The translations under genes and the position numbers were made by a program. This document shows, one piece after another, positions 42,006-53,423 of a DNA stretch of 64,000 nt; position 1 is the first letter of the stretch, and every line of letters begins with the position of its first letter. The notes below the pieces were generated by a model. That model worked only from the letters and a program-made list of their open reading frames with translations. It made no database searches and was not told where the DNA came from. Origin of the DNA: Nematopogon swammerdamellus (taxonomy: Eukaryota; Arthropoda; Insecta; Lepidoptera; Adelidae); NCBI GenBank assembly GCA_946902875.1, contig OX336340.1, forward strand, positions 603,501-667,500. The letters are read 5' to 3'.

Positions 42006-42360
42006 AAAATGATATCCACCCTTTTGGCTTCGACGCAGTCGGGTAAAAAGAAAATACCTACACGACAAAATAAAGTAGAAGAAGAAAGAAGCGGACTGTA
42101 GGTGACGAAGGTCGGACTTACAAAGGGATTTCCTTCTTTGTACCGACTTGTCTTTACGTGAGTTTTGAGACAAACAAAAAGAAAACAAAGCTCTCCGCAG
42201 CCCGGTGCTTCGCCGATTACATCGACGGAGTTGTTTTGAAAGAGAATGTTTTTGAAGAAACATTGGTATAAAAAAAAATACATTAATTAACTACCGGGAA
42301 GGAGTTCGCCTAATGCAGGCACGTAGATAGTTAAGAGTTTTTAATTATCCGTTATTTATA
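42006..42360. other. Unassigned intergenic sequence
   Basis: No recognisable repeat or product. Confidence 0.35.
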
Positions 42361-42742
42361 AAAAAACCGTCCAAGTACGAGTCGAACTCGCGCACCGAGA
42401 GGGTTCCGTATCGCCATGTCATGGCCAGCGCCACCCACGCCATCTATGCCGAGTTTATGAAATGCTTCATATTAGTTCTAATTAATGTTTAGTTAAAATG
42501 CTTCTTACTATTTTCGGTAGAAGGCGCGCGCGCATACAATTTTTAGTTTTTAGTTTCTTCTATTGGAACCCCCGTGATAAATCGGCCATAGTATCACATA
42601 TTCTGTGAAAATTTCAACGGACTACATATTACGGTTTAATTAAGAGATACAGCCCTCGGACAGACGGACAGACAGACAGACAGACATACAGACGGCGTAG
42701 GCTTAGTAATAGGGCCCCTACCGGATACGGAACCCTAAAAAA
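42361..42742 (+). repeat. GTTCCGTA-family repeat, full length
   Basis: CCGTCCAAGTACGAGTCGAA to GATACGGAACCCTAAAAAAA, with (GACA)n at 42659-42686. About 590 bp after, and in the same orientation as, the copy at 41372. Confidence 0.85.
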
Positions 42743-43408
42743 ATACGCAAATCACCAACTAGCTGTTATGTATGTCTATGGTCTGCGGAAGCACCTATAA
42801 TAAATAAAAGAAAGATTAGAGCAGGTTAGAACTTTTCCATTAATCAACCCCAACAAAACACAAAGTCAAGCAAAGCATCGCCGGCAGGAGCGAATAAAGG
42901 CAGAACGTAAACGCAGGACTAGGGGACGTCAGAAGTGGCATGAGGGGCCAAACTTTTGGGAGATAAATGTTGAATTGCAACGCCGCCGTCCACGCAGAAA
43001 CTTTACTGACACGAAATCCCGCTTAGCGCTAAGTCAATAGTGAAAACAGGAAGAAAGTTACTCTTGTAAATTTACTTCCGAAAAGAGTGTCCCAGTCTAG
43101 AGTGCCTTTAGTCCCAGGAATATTGCAGAACTTAGCTGGGGCACGTCATACATAACCATCACACCCGCACCGATAGCGAATTGCGGGCCTATTAATAGGC
43201 TACTTGGGACGTGCGTGAGTCCGGATACCGCCGATGATGTAGTCTTAACGAGAACAACGCGGTTGGTTTAGGATCATTCGAATTTCAAATTTAAATGTAT
43301 ATTTATTTAAATGGAGAATATTATTTGTGCGTACTGCGTTACCGGCGAATAATGGCCGACGAATTACATTACTGCTATAAAAGTCACATTTTCATTTCAA
43401 ATTTTTAT
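42743..43408. other. Unassigned intergenic sequence
   Basis: No repeat copy or gene recognised. Confidence 0.35.
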
Positions 43409-43783
43409 GGTTCCGTATCCGTCGTACGGGACCCTATTACTAAGTGTACGCCGTCTGTCTGTCTGTCTGTCTGTCCGTCTATCCGAGGGCTGTACATCTT
43501 GAACCGTAATAGGTAGCCCGTTGAAATTTTCACAGAATATGTGTTATTTATTATGTATGACCGATATAACAACAAATAATAAAAATAAGAAAAAGTAAAC
43601 AAATTCACGGGGTCCCCGATATACAAGAAAAAGTGTATGCGCGTCATCTACCGAAAACAGTATGAAGCATCTTAACTAGATGGCGTGAGTATTTTAACTA
43701 ATCCATAGATGGCGTGAGTGGCGCTGACCATGACATGGCGATGCGGAACCCTCGGTGCACGAGTTCAACTCGCACTTGTTTAA
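43409..43783 (-). repeat. GTTCCGTA-family repeat, full length
   Basis: Starts with GGTTCCGTATCCGTCGTACG (reverse of the end) and finishes with the reverse of CAAGTGCGAGTTGAACTCG. Confidence 0.85.
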
Positions 43784-43837
43784 ATTATCGAGTGAGGTAT
43801 AAGTCGATGGTGAGTGGTGAATGGTGAGGCGATGGGA

Positions 43838-44535
43838 GGAAAACATAGATATGGGACTCGATCGGTAGGTAGGCTACTTGCGATCCCCCGGCATCATAGT
43901 GCGGCGTTTGAAGGTTCTTTCAAATACGCCGCATCTCGATGCTGGAACAATTTGCCTCCGCCGATCAGGGAGATCACCAGTAACAAAGCATTTAAAATAA
44001 AACTTAAGTGTTATCTTCTTACACAACAGAGGAAGAATTAAGTCTGCTTACCTCACTGTACGTGTCTTTACTATTTTTCTTATACATTAGGTATATGTTT
44101 TTATTTAGGAATTTATCTAACTCTCAAAATTTATAATTGTATGCACAAGCAACTATTTATTCTTTAGTACCGATATCAAATTAACTTGTCTAAATTGTAT
44201 ATTCATATATTTATATATATATATAACAAATACATTCATTTATCATTAAAATATTGTAAGCTAGAGCGGAAGTTGTATGTCTTCAATTGTTAATCCTTAA
44301 ATTGTTCAAGGGCTGGACTTAAATACAGCGCTGAGTCTAGTGAAATCTTCACTAGACTCAGCATAGGCTGTGTTCAGTCCTTTTTTTTCCTTTTTCCTTC
44401 TGTAACTGTTTAAATGTTATGTGTTAATTAATATTACTTGTCTTGATTGTTTTTAAATGTGTCTTAATATGTTAAAATAATGTAATGCTGAAGGGAAAAA
44501 ATAAATATTTCTTATTTCTTATTTCTTAATTATTT
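43838..44535 (+). mobile_element. 5'-truncated LINE, (TTCTTAT)n tail
   Basis: The plus-strand frame to the stop at 44041 encodes RLLAIPRHHSAAFEGSF and SRCWNNLPPPIREI, the C-terminal end of a Jockey-like reverse transcriptase. An AT-rich 3' UTR and a tail of TATTTCTTATTTCTTATTTC at about 44504-44526 follow. Confidence 0.8.
44330..44362. repeat. Perfect 15-bp hairpin
   Basis: GCTGAGTCTAGTGAA, loop ATC, then the exact reverse complement. It sits inside the LINE 3' UTR, so it may be a structured 3' UTR element of that LINE. Confidence 0.9.
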
Positions 44536-44915
44536 TATAGTTAACAATAATTTGATAATATCAGCTCCATAGTACTCGTCTTCTCTATCCCTTAGGGCCC
44601 AGAATCCCTAGAGGAAATATGAATTTGAAGTTGGCATATTTATGTTTAACTAAAGAAAAACTAATTAATAATTATTAAAAACAAACAATAAACAGTTTTT
44701 TCTCTATTTCGGATTTGCATCTATCTAATGAAGAAATATAAAACATGTATAATTTGCTTAGTACTAACATACAAATGATAAAATATAAAAAATCTGAAGT
44801 TGAATTCTAATGTTCGATGCCAAATACGACTTTGGTGACGACAGCATAAGTTTCAATATGGAATCATCCAAGTTGACAAAGCGTAGGAGCTCGAAATTTT
44901 GATAATACGTCATCG
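44536..44915. other. Unassigned AT-rich sequence
   Basis: No gene or repeat copy recognised. Confidence 0.35.
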
Positions 44916-44920
44916 ACCTG

Positions 44921-44992
44921 GTAGCGAAATTGGTAACGCGATAGCTGATCGTGCAAGAGGTTCAAGTTCGAATCCTGACCCGAACGTATTTT
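44921..44992 (+). tRNA. tRNA-like sequence, probably tRNA pseudogene or SINE head
   Basis: A box TAGCGAAATTGG and B box AGTTCGAATCC at normal tRNA spacing, with a D stem GCG/CGC and a plausible T stem. The acceptor stem pairs at only about 4 of 7 positions and the anticodon loop lacks the usual T33, so it is unlikely to be a working tRNA gene. Followed by a T-rich stretch. Confidence 0.4.
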
Positions 44993-45231
44993 TATCTTTT
45001 CTTTCCCTTTGCATCTATGTATTTACAAAATTATGAATATTTTTTATTGCAAAAAAAATATTTGTTGTTTGTTTTTCGCATAAAATGAAGTAAGACTGAC
45101 TCAGTCTGTCTCCGAATAAAATACACATTGCGAATACATACGCAGTGAGTCACGTCGTGATTCATTATAATGCTCGATGTGGTTTCGATGACTGTTTAAA
45201 AATCCGATAATACAATATATATATACGAGTA

Positions 45232-45462
45232 TATATTTTTTTATGGAAACTTACACGGTTGGCTACACCACCTACAACATCCGTGATGTCAGCCCATAAC
45301 ACCGGGTGAACTAGGTGCCATGTCAGTGCTTCCCTTTATTTCATGTCGGCTACACTGAACTGGTCGGAAAACACGAACTATTTTACATAGCCGTTTCGAC
45401 CGACGTTTCGTTCAGTACGGTGGTACCAACCCGGGCGAGATAAACCCTACCACCTAGTGATG
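45232..45462 (-). mobile_element. Shared-body SINE, 5'-truncated
   Basis: T-run then TATGGAAACTTACACGGTTG through GAACTGGTCGGAAAACACGA to ACCACCTAGT. The head is missing, so the family (5S or GGGGCC) cannot be decided. Confidence 0.85.
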
Positions 45463-45629
45463 ATGTACACGATTAACTCGTGCAATTTTCGACGTATCAA
45501 AGCGTAGATAACCTACCTATGGCTGAAATTATACAATCCCTCTTCCTTCCTTCCTTATCCTCCTTCCTTCCTTATCCTTATATTATATTATATTATATTT
45601 TATATTTTATATTTTTTATACTTATAACA

Positions 45630-45830
45630 AAATCCAACGTCTGCTTTCTGTCTGTCTGTCTGTCCGCTTATAACTCGAGAACCACTGAACCGATTTTAAT
45701 AAAACAAAATTCTACGGATAGCTTGATTCTTCCCATCAACTATAGGCTACTTACTATCACGCTAAATGGCTTATGAGGTTAGCAGTGAAGTGAAATATGA
45801 GAGCGGGCGGACCCGCGGGCACAGCTAGTA
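45630..45830 (+). mobile_element. GCTAG|T element (first family), single copy
   Basis: AAAATCCAACGTCTGCTTTC through GGACCCGCGGGCACAGCTAG|T. Matches the units at 10660-11776 and lacks their inter-unit segment. Confidence 0.82.
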
Positions 45831-46095
45831 ACTATTATAAATTCCAAAGTCTGCCGTCTGTGTGTATATATGTAGTATGTTCGCTTATAACTCAAGAACG
45901 GCTCAACATATTCGCTTACAATTTTTACATATGCAATGGGAGATACCTCCGCCAAGTTTATAGGGTATATAGCATAACGCCATTATTCATATGAGCTGAG
46001 CTGTGAGATCCAAAGTGAACGCAGTCGAAAACAATATGCTAATTCGGTTAGATTTACATGGAGTTTTCAGTGCCACGGGCACAATTTTAGTAAAC
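45831..46095 (+). mobile_element. Diverged GCTAG|T-family copy
   Basis: ATTCCAAAGTCTGCCGTCTG and CGCTTATAACTCAAGAACGG are related to the preceding element; the end 'gccacgggcacaattttagta' is decayed. Head-to-tail with its neighbour. Confidence 0.6.
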
Positions 46096-46171
46096 AACAA
46101 ACATGAAATTGAAAAGAAAACATTGAAAGAGAGCTGAAAATATAATTACTTGCTTTATTTGATTACTAGCT

Positions 46172-46470
46172 TTTGCCCGCGGCTTCGCTCGCGTGAAATT
46201 CGTATTTAGAAGAAGAACGTAAGTAAGTAAGAAAGAAGCCCGAGCTGCGTTCCTGCGTTACATTTATTTTGGCGCGCGGAACAATTCGGTTTGTATGAGA
46301 GCCACATCTTAGCGTAACCGGAACTGAATTTTATCCTGAGCCTGAGCCTATCCTGTGTCCCATATAGTAAAATGTGCTTGTACTAAGTTTAATCGAATTC
46401 GGACGAACGGTTTAAGAGTTAAGTATGCAGGAACATACATACATACAGAAATGATTTCTAAAAACCGCCA
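46172..46470 (-). mobile_element. GCTAG|T element (second family)
   Basis: Reverse of CGCGAGCGAAGCCGCGGGCA and AAAGCTAGT; the opposite end is CATACATACAGAAATGATTT. The same limits as 50255-50531. Confidence 0.75.
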
Positions 46471-47127
46471 ATTTAGTTTAATATCATACATAGAGTCTTC
46501 AAACGCAATATCTCATAAAACAAAGTAATTTACTCCATGATCATCCCTTACAGATTTATTATTGGTATTGATTGATTGTGCTGCTTGAGGAAATTATACA
46601 CTAGATGAAAAGTAATTTGGAATATTCAAACACTATCCATGATTTTCTTTCACCCCTTTTTCCCCAGCCGCACGTATAGCTGAAGACTGGCGGCGTTTCC
46701 CTATTTCGACGTTCGTTCCCACGTGCGGAGGAAATCGAGAGGCTTCGACGGAGACGGGAGGTGCGGCAGGTTCGACGTTGACTGATACCCGTCCGTGTTG
46801 GCGTCACCGTGAGTGGCTTTCGCCGTCGGGCCGGGCCCGCCCGCCCGGGCCCTGGGGGCGGCATGGAGGCGTCGGCGGGTGCGGGGCGGGCGGGGGGCTG
46901 AAGGCCGCTTTATGCGGCTTCCTGTCAACTATTTTGTAAACTATTCCAATGACTTTGAGCGTACCTGCTAATAGTGGGAACTTGTTATACACGGTGTTGC
47001 AACCCCAACCTTAAAACCCGAAAGGGGGTGATTCTGTACGTGAAATAGAACAACTTTTGTTCTACGACTTTTTTAATTGAAGAAAAAAAAATGTTTTCTC
47101 CATAAATTTTGAGAATAGGTATTTTTT
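46471..47127. other. Unassigned sequence with GC-rich patch
   Basis: 46820-46900 is GC-rich (CGGGCCGGGCCCGCCCGCCC). Long frames there are compositional. No gene recognised. Confidence 0.4.
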
Positions 47128-47256
47128 TTTTTTATGGAAACTGACACGGTTGGCTACATCACCTACAACATCCGTGATGTCAGCCCATAACACCGGGTGA
47201 ACTGGTGCCACGTCAGTGCTTGCTTCCCTTCGGTCGTGCCGGCTACACTGAACTGG
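47128..47256 (-). mobile_element. Shared-body SINE 3' fragment
   Basis: T-run, TATGGAAACTGACACGGTTG to GCCGGCTACACTGAACTGG, then stops. Confidence 0.85.
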
Positions 47257-47569
47257 AGGGATTTAAAATTTGTATGGAAAAAAATATTTTTTTTTGTTTC
47301 AAAAAATTTTTTTTCTTCACAGAAGTTGTTTAGTTTCACATGTAGAATAACCTCCTTATGTCAGTTAAAAATATTACGGGGGCAACTGCAACACCGTGTA
47401 TAATATAATATAGTATTAGTATAATAAAGTATTTTTTAATTAAACCCCACATGGGTGTCTACCTCACCTACTTCACCCGTGATTTCAGGCCATAAAACAT
47501 TGGTGAACTAGGTGCATGAGTAATTTTTTAGAAATATTTAAACACGCTCTTCACCAAAAAGCGGGGCCC

Positions 47570-47760
47570 TTCCACCGAGTCAATGTAGCAGGTGGGTCTT
47601 CGTGCCTTACTTGCTGCTTGATAGTTGTCTTGTCGTAATACTTTGCTAAATGTGGTGGTTGGTGTTGTGCTACAATTTACAAGAGTACTTGCATCACAAC
47701 ACCGACTGCTCTGCTTACCCCGATTGTCGGGATACAGCGTGTGGTATGTATCTATGTAGA
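47570..47760 (+). mobile_element. Family C element fragment
   Basis: CCTTCCACCGAGTCAATGTA to GATACAGCGTGTGGTATG; 5' part missing. Confidence 0.8.
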
Positions 47761-47814
47761 TTTAAACCAGCACTGTTGAATTATAAAATTTGCCTAATTA
47801 TATCTAATTCTCCC

Positions 47815-48058
47815 TTCTTACCTTACAAGGTGGTAGGGTTTATCCCGGCCGGGTTTATACCACCACCGCACTGAACGAACGTCGGTCGAAACGGCTATGC
47901 ACATAAATAGTTCGTGTTTTCCGTCCATCAGTTCAGTGTAGCCGACATAAAATGAAGGGAGCACTGACATGGCACCTAGTTCAACCGGTGTTATGGGCTG
48001 ACATCACGGATGTTGTAGGTGATGTAGCCAACGTGTCAGTTTCTATAAAAAAAAATAA
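47815..48058 (+). mobile_element. Shared-body SINE, 5'-truncated
   Basis: CTTACCTTACAAGGTGGTAG through CAGTTCAGTGTAGCCGACAT to CAGTTTCTATAAAAA. Confidence 0.87.
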
Positions 48059-48104
48059 AAAAAACATATTTCGACACTTTCACGTATTCAAATATTCTTC
48101 ATTT

Positions 48105-48350
48105 ATTTCCACGTTTTTCTTATATTAATTTTAAGTATTTACATAAATAAAACACTTAAATAAAATCTAAAATAAATATATAAATAAACGGAATTTCCAC
48201 CACCGGCGCGGAGGCGGCGGGGCGAGCCCAGGCTACCAATGATGGTCGGGTCCTAAAGAGAGAAACCTCCAGACGATGCGTGCAGTGTCGAGCAGGGCTG
48301 CCTTCTGGATTTGGACCACTCAGCGAGAGCCTCCGAGGCTCTTACTCGAC
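48105..48350 (-). mobile_element. Fragment of the restriction-endonuclease LINE
   Basis: 3' UTR and last codons matching 2190-2440: GTTTCCACCACCGGC-type block, GCGAGCCCAAGCTACC-type block, GTGCAGTGTCGAGCAGGGCT. It carries small deletions that break the frame. Confidence 0.82.
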
Positions 48351-48776
48351 GACCAACATATCAGTGTTTTTTATCTCGTGTTTACTATTACGTTTGGACA
48401 TATAATGAATACGTGAAAATATCGAAATAACTAGATATAATTAAAGAATTTTTTTAATTCAACAGTGCTGGTAAAACTCTCTCAAAAATTACTCATGTAA
48501 ACTCTTCTTGATTTAGTGGAGCGACTCTACATTCCCCTGAAAGAGCACGCAACGAAATAGAAATCTTACATTCGCACCACAACTTGGTAATTAAATTAAA
48601 TTATGTACCCACTTGTGTTTCAATCGGCATGTCTTGGGAAATTCGTCAGAAGGCGAAACTTATTTCCCACAAAAGTATGAGTAAAATATTAAACTGTGAG
48701 ACAAGGACGCCGCCCGTGAAGTGTTTTCACTCATTACTGCGCGCGAGCTTCTCAACAATACTCCGTCCTCTATAAA
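48351..48776. other. Unassigned intergenic sequence
   Basis: Nothing recognised. Confidence 0.35.
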
Positions 48777-49188
48777 GCGGCGGGTGGCCGAGTGGTTTGG
48801 GCATCGGATTCTCATGCGAGAGGTCCGAGGTTCGAATTCGGTCGGCGTGTACTAATGAGTTTTTTCTGACGAAAAAATTTACGTGCATACCTACACCTGC
48901 TGCTTCACCGTTCGGAACCGGTGTAAAACTGTAGGTCTCTTCCCTTGCCACTTACTAGGTGGTAGGGTCAAATTGTAGCCGACTGGGTTGGTACCACCGT
49001 ACTGAATGTAACATGGCCGCATAGCAGCCTAAGTCGTCTTCTCATCTAGTCCAGTATAGCCAGCAATCCAAGGAAGTCTATGTATGAAGTATGGCAGCTA
49101 CCTTCTCAGAGTTGATATTGGCTGGTCGGAGCATGTGCTTTGGCCCCTCCGACTCCGCCACCCATACCGGATTACATAAAAAAAACTT
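48777..49188 (+). mobile_element. tRNA-headed SINE, full length
   Basis: GCGGCGGGTGGCCGAGTGGT head, B box, CACCG-TTCGGAAC-CGGTG hairpin, GTAAAACTGTAGGTCTC and the shared body, ending CCATACCGGATTACATAAAA. Confidence 0.92.
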
Positions 49189-49310
49189 TGCTAAACGTGG
49201 TGGCCGGAGTTGTGCTGTAATTTACAAGTGTACTTGCGGCACAACACAGATTACTCTGCTTACCCCGATTGTCGAGATACAGCGTGTGGTGTGTATGTCT
49301 ATGAAAGTGT
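49189..49310 (+). mobile_element. Family C 3' fragment abutting the SINE
   Basis: CTTTGCTAAACGTGGTGGCC to CAGCGTGTGGTGTGTATG directly follows the SINE poly-A. Confidence 0.78.
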
Positions 49311-49364
49311 GTTACACGATACGAATTGACCGCGGTAATATCTACATGCATACAAAGCCTGTGA

Positions 49365-49706
49365 GTACAGTGAGAAGATTTGACATTGTACAGTGAGAAG
49401 GTTTGATATTGTACAGTGAGAAGATTTGACATTGTACAGTGAGAAGATTTGATATTGTACAGTGAGAAGATTTGACATTGTACAGTGAGAAGATTTGATA
49501 TTGTACGGTGAGAAGATTTGATATTGTACGGTGAGAAGATTTGACATTGTACAGTGAGAAGATTTGATATTGTACAGTGAGAAGATTTGACATTGTACAG
49601 TGAGAAGATTTGATATTGTACAGTGAGAAGATTTGACATTGTACAGTGAAAAGATTTGATATTGTACAGTGAGAAGATTTGACATTGTACAGTGAGAAGA
49701 TTTGAC
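49365..49706. repeat. 23-bp minisatellite, about 15 units
   Basis: Unit GTACAGTGAGAAGATTTGAYATT with C and T variants mostly alternating, giving a 46-bp higher-order period. As 23 is not a multiple of 3, all three minus-strand frames stay open and repeat NLLTVQYQIF-like peptides; these are artefacts. Confidence 0.97.
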
Positions 49707-49918
49707 TCAGAGGACGGGGTAGCACAGCTGACGATACAAATTAATTAGACGCGAGAACAATACGAAGAGCGGAATCTCGGCGCGCGATGCCAACTTCTTC
49801 CCTACGCGCCGCCGCCGCAGATGTTTTCCGCCCCAGGTTCCGCAATTTGAATTGGTAAAATTTTTGTTCTATACAGTAATTTAATTAGATATTATGATGT
49901 GATTTTAACTTGTAGACA

Positions 49919-49990
49919 TTTTTTTTATGGAAACTGACACGTTTGGCTACATCAACTACAACATCCGTGATGTCCGCCCATAACACCAAT
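49919..49990 (-). mobile_element. Shared-body SINE 3' fragment
   Basis: T-run, TATGGAAACTGACACGTTTG to GCCCATAACACC, then stops. Confidence 0.8.
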
Positions 49991-50254
49991 TTTATTGCAT
50001 AACTTCATCCATGGGTAGGTAACCTACGATTAGACACGTCGAAAATTCCGCCAGTTCTAAATTCAATGCGAAGAAGTACTGACTTCGCAAGTCATAATGT
50101 TTTGTTAGTACCTTGTAAGTATTATTTTATAGTAACTTACAATACTAATATAATCTAATATAATATAATCTGTAAGAGATGGTCATGGAGTAGGTTACTT
50201 TTTTTTATGAGATACTACATTTGTACACTCTATAGTATGATACTAAAACTGAAT
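49991..50254. other. Unassigned AT-rich sequence
   Basis: Nothing recognised. Confidence 0.35.
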
Positions 50255-50531
50255 TGACGATTTTTAGAAATATTTTCTGTATGTATGTATGTATGTTCCT
50301 TCATAACTCTTAAACCGATCATCATAATTCGATGAAACTGAATACAAGAACATTTAACTATACGTGACACAAGATAGACTGAATAAAATTCAGTTCCGGT
50401 TGCGCTAAGATGTGTCTCCCATACAAACCGAATAGTTCCGCACGCCGAAGTAAAGGTAACGCAGGAACGCAGCTCGGCGTACTTTCTTCTTTTTAAATAC
50501 GAATTTCACGCGAGCGAAGCCGCGGGCAAAA
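50255..50531 (+). mobile_element. GCTAG|T element (second family), long copy
   Basis: From TTTTAGAAATATTTTCTGTA through 'cagttccggttgcgctaagatg' and AACGCAGGAACGCAGCTCGG to CGAAGCCGCGGGCAAAAGCT. Here the last bases read GCTATT instead of GCTAGT. Matches 46172-46470 inverted. Confidence 0.78.
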
Positions 50532-51103
50532 GCTATTTAGCAGTTAAAACATGTTCCGATGCTTGAATCCATCATTTCCTTTTCTTGAGGGTTCCGTGCC
50601 AAGAATGGTAATAATTATTTTATTTATTTTTTGTTTTATTTTTAGTTGTCTCTTATTTTTGTTCGCTGCTCAACCCCGCAGTACCAAATCGTGATGATAG
50701 TGAACGTGAAGACGTGAGAATGTATCCATAGCCTGCGTAGAGAGATTTACTTAACATTGGCGAAAACCATAACAAAATTGGTTCAGTTCTTTCGTAGTTG
50801 ACAGACGTCCTGCCCTCCTACCTGATTCCGCATACAAACGTCCGCCATGTCATTTCAGCCAATTCAACACAGACGAATGATCAGTTTTACGGCCGGCCAA
50901 GTGTGACCCCAACATTTCGCGGAATGGCGCGGAACGGCATGGAATGGCGTGGCGTGTTGTGAAACAATGACGCCATTATGGAAATAAGCGAGGCGGAGGA
51001 GTGACTGGAGTGCTCACTGGAAGGAATATCGTTTTGTGCGGTGTTTGGGTTTATTGATCGTTTCAGTAAATACGCATTACCTTTGTGTTGTTGTAGTTTT
51101 ATA
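50532..51103. other. Unassigned intergenic sequence
   Basis: 50930-50955 has a GGAATGGCG-type short repeat. No gene recognised. Confidence 0.35.
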
Positions 51104-51502
51104 CAACGTGTCCCAAAACTCAACGTCAAGCGGGAACCAGGGAGAAGGCCAGTTTATGACTAGCCCGGGAAAAATAAGAAACACAAATCGGAGTCATTTC
51201 TTTTTTATGACATGAACATTTTTTGAAAAACGTTGAAAATTTACATTTTAGTTACTTACTATGACTACAAATTTGCAAATATAATTGTTCAAATTTTTAT
51301 ATTGGAAGTCTAAATAACTCTGCTATTGATAACTTCTATCCCAAATAAAACCAGAATGCCTGTAGTTTAAAAAAAAAATATTCAGTAAAAATTTTTTCTA
51401 AAAAAATAAATGACTCAGACTTTTTTTTCTTATTTTCCCTGGGTAGTCATAAACTGGCCTACTCCCTGGTTCCCGCTTGACGTTGAGTTTTGGGAAATGT
51501 TG
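51104..51502. mobile_element. 399-bp MITE, second copy, TATA flanks
   Basis: The ends CAACGTGTCCCAAAACTCAA and its near-complement correspond to the ends at 25403-25796. TATA lies at 51100-51103 and 51503-51506. The inner part is inverted relative to the other copy. Confidence 0.88.
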
Positions 51503-51712
51503 TATACGGATTTGGGGATATTCAGTCTAGAATTTTAAGATGTAGTATTGACGGAAAACTCTGCACCTTATAAATACTATCTATTCTTATGTATAAATAA
51601 ATGTAATTCAACGATGCACTTTTTTATATGTAATCCGGTATGGGTGTCATCACGGATGTGCTGTGCTGATGTAGTCAACCGTGTTGGCTCTCCCATCTGA
51701 ACCAAAAACATA

Positions 51713-52106
51713 TTTTTTTTATGTCATCCAGTATGGGTGGCTGAGTCGGAGGGGCCAAAGCACATGCTCCGACCAGCCAATAACACCTCCGAGAAGGAAG
51801 GTGCCATACCGGAGACTTCCCTGGATTGCTGGATATACTAGACTAGAGGAGAACACAACCGAGGCTGCTATGCGGCCATTTTACAGTCCGGTGGTACCAA
51901 CCCAGTCGGCTACAATTTGAGCCTACCAGTAAGGGGCAAGAGAAAGGGACCTACAGTTTTACACGGGTTCGGAACGGTAAAGCAGCAGCAGGTGTATGTA
52001 TGCACTTAAATTTTTTCGTCAGAAAAAACTCATTGGTACACGCCGCCGACCGAATTCGAACATCGGACCTATCGCTTGAGAAGCCGATGCCCAAACCACT
52101 CGGCGT
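51713..52106 (-). mobile_element. tRNA-headed SINE, near full length
   Basis: T-run at 51713, complete body, ending in the head with ATGCCCAAACCACTCGGC; the outermost bases of the head are missing. The internal hairpin stem is disrupted by mutation. Confidence 0.87.
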
Positions 52107-52197
52107 TTTCATTTGTAGAGTTGAGCCACCCGGGACGGAGGCGACCGTCCCCCCGTGCGAAATAAATAATGTTGATGCGTCGCATCTGGCGGGGGTG

Positions 52198-52240
52198 GGA
52201 GGTGGGGGGGGGGGGGGGGGGGCGGAGCGGAGGCGGTGCG
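52198..52240 (+). repeat. Poly-G run
   Basis: About 20 consecutive G after GGTGG. Assembly length here is unreliable. Confidence 0.85.
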
Positions 52241-52382
52241 GCTGGTAGTAAGTAGTACTGTGTAAGTAGTGAGTAGACAGTAAGTGCGGGAATGTGCTTT
52301 CCGCTATATGGCATGCAGGCCCTCTCTATGCTGGACTGCCGCCGCCGCCGGCGACCCAGTGAAATTTCTTTACACAGTCAGC

Positions 52383-52490
52383 ATGTATGCGTGCACTGCT
52401 GGACATACGCCTCTCAAATTTTCCTCCAGTCCTACCGGCCTTCAGCTGTACGGAACCACTGCTTTCCACCGACGACGTACTTGATTCTTT
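52383..52490 (-). pseudogene. RTE-type LINE 3' remnant
   Basis: GTGCACTGCTGGACATACGC, CTCCAGTCCTACCGGCC and CGACGACGTACTTGAT, reverse complement of the RTE end at 6230-6400. Confidence 0.72.
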
Positions 52491-52613
52491 AAAATTGGCT
52501 TCTGTACAACTTTTGTCGAATGGGTAGAGTCGTGAGCCAATTTTAGTGATAAAGATATAATGTACCAATACTAACTAGCTAAGTGATAGGTATGCTTACT
52601 GGTGACTGTACAC

Positions 52614-52825
52614 TTAACAGACACCTCTATGTAATTGGAGTAATGTCCACTGCGCAGAGCATGCCTGCAGGCGGACGAGACACCCACCCACGTGCTGCTG
52701 GAGTGCGAGCAGGTGGCAGACATAAGGGCGAAGGAGCTGGGAGGCCCTGCTACACTTCGAGAGGCGTGCCAAGATCCAAAGAGAGTATGCCGCCTCCTGG
52801 AAGAACTCGGCTGGTTGAAGTAAGG
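52614..52825 (+). pseudogene. LINE ORF C-terminal remnant with zinc-knuckle pattern
   Basis: With one frameshift near 52672 the plus strand reads ETPTHVLLECEQVADIR, GPATLREACQDPKRVCRLL and LEELGWLK then a stop. The ET..H.LLEC pattern is common at the C-terminus of Jockey/R1-type LINE ORFs. Not of the same family as the other LINEs in the window. Confidence 0.65.
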
Positions 52826-53423
52826 CCGCAGTACGCGCAAAAGGCCTGCGATGGAATGGGCTTAAGCGCGGAGAACGAGTCCGAAAAACAACAACCAACT
52901 AGCTAAGTGTCGTCCGGGTCGCCTTTCACCCTCAAAATGGTTGAGGGAGGCGATGGCTGGCCCTGGCGTGATACTCGTGAACGGGTGCCGTTTGTGGAGA
53001 CTGGCCTGCTCCAACTGGCTCCAACCCGTACCGGATACGGAACCCTAACAATATTACTAAACTTACATTGGGTTAAAAGTTAGCTAGCTAGCCAAATGTT
53101 GTTGGCCAATTTATTTATCTTCGTTATAATTAGGGTTTATGCACTGCACGTGACTCATCCCGAATCCTGCATGAAAATTCTATATGCTATGAAACAGAAT
53201 GAAGTCGAACTTGCTCTCGTGCAGTTTTACTAGGCGCTTGGTTAGCTGGTAGTCTGACTTCGGGAGTAGATGGAATGGCAGCCCGCCGGCATGCCCGTAT
53301 GTACTTGCGCGAATTTTAGCGACGGCAGGAGAGCCCGCGGAGGCTGGCTGCGCTGGGATTATGGTGTTCTTACATGTGTGTACGTGATTACTTGTTCAAC
53401 ATTTCCGTGTTTTATGGTTGCAC
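52826..53423. other. Unassigned sequence, probable LINE 3' UTR at start
   Basis: A GTTCCGTA-family end (CCGGATACGGAACCCTAAC) is seen near 53033. The rest is not recognised. Confidence 0.4.

Noticed and set aside
46700..46992. Pro/Arg-rich minus-strand frames
   Set aside because: GC-rich composition; no domain, no splice context and no homologue recognised.
49172..49725. Long minus-strand reading frames of 127-155 codons
   Set aside because: They arise because the 23-bp repeat lacks stops in all three frames; three frames giving the same peptide repeat is a repeat artefact, not a protein.
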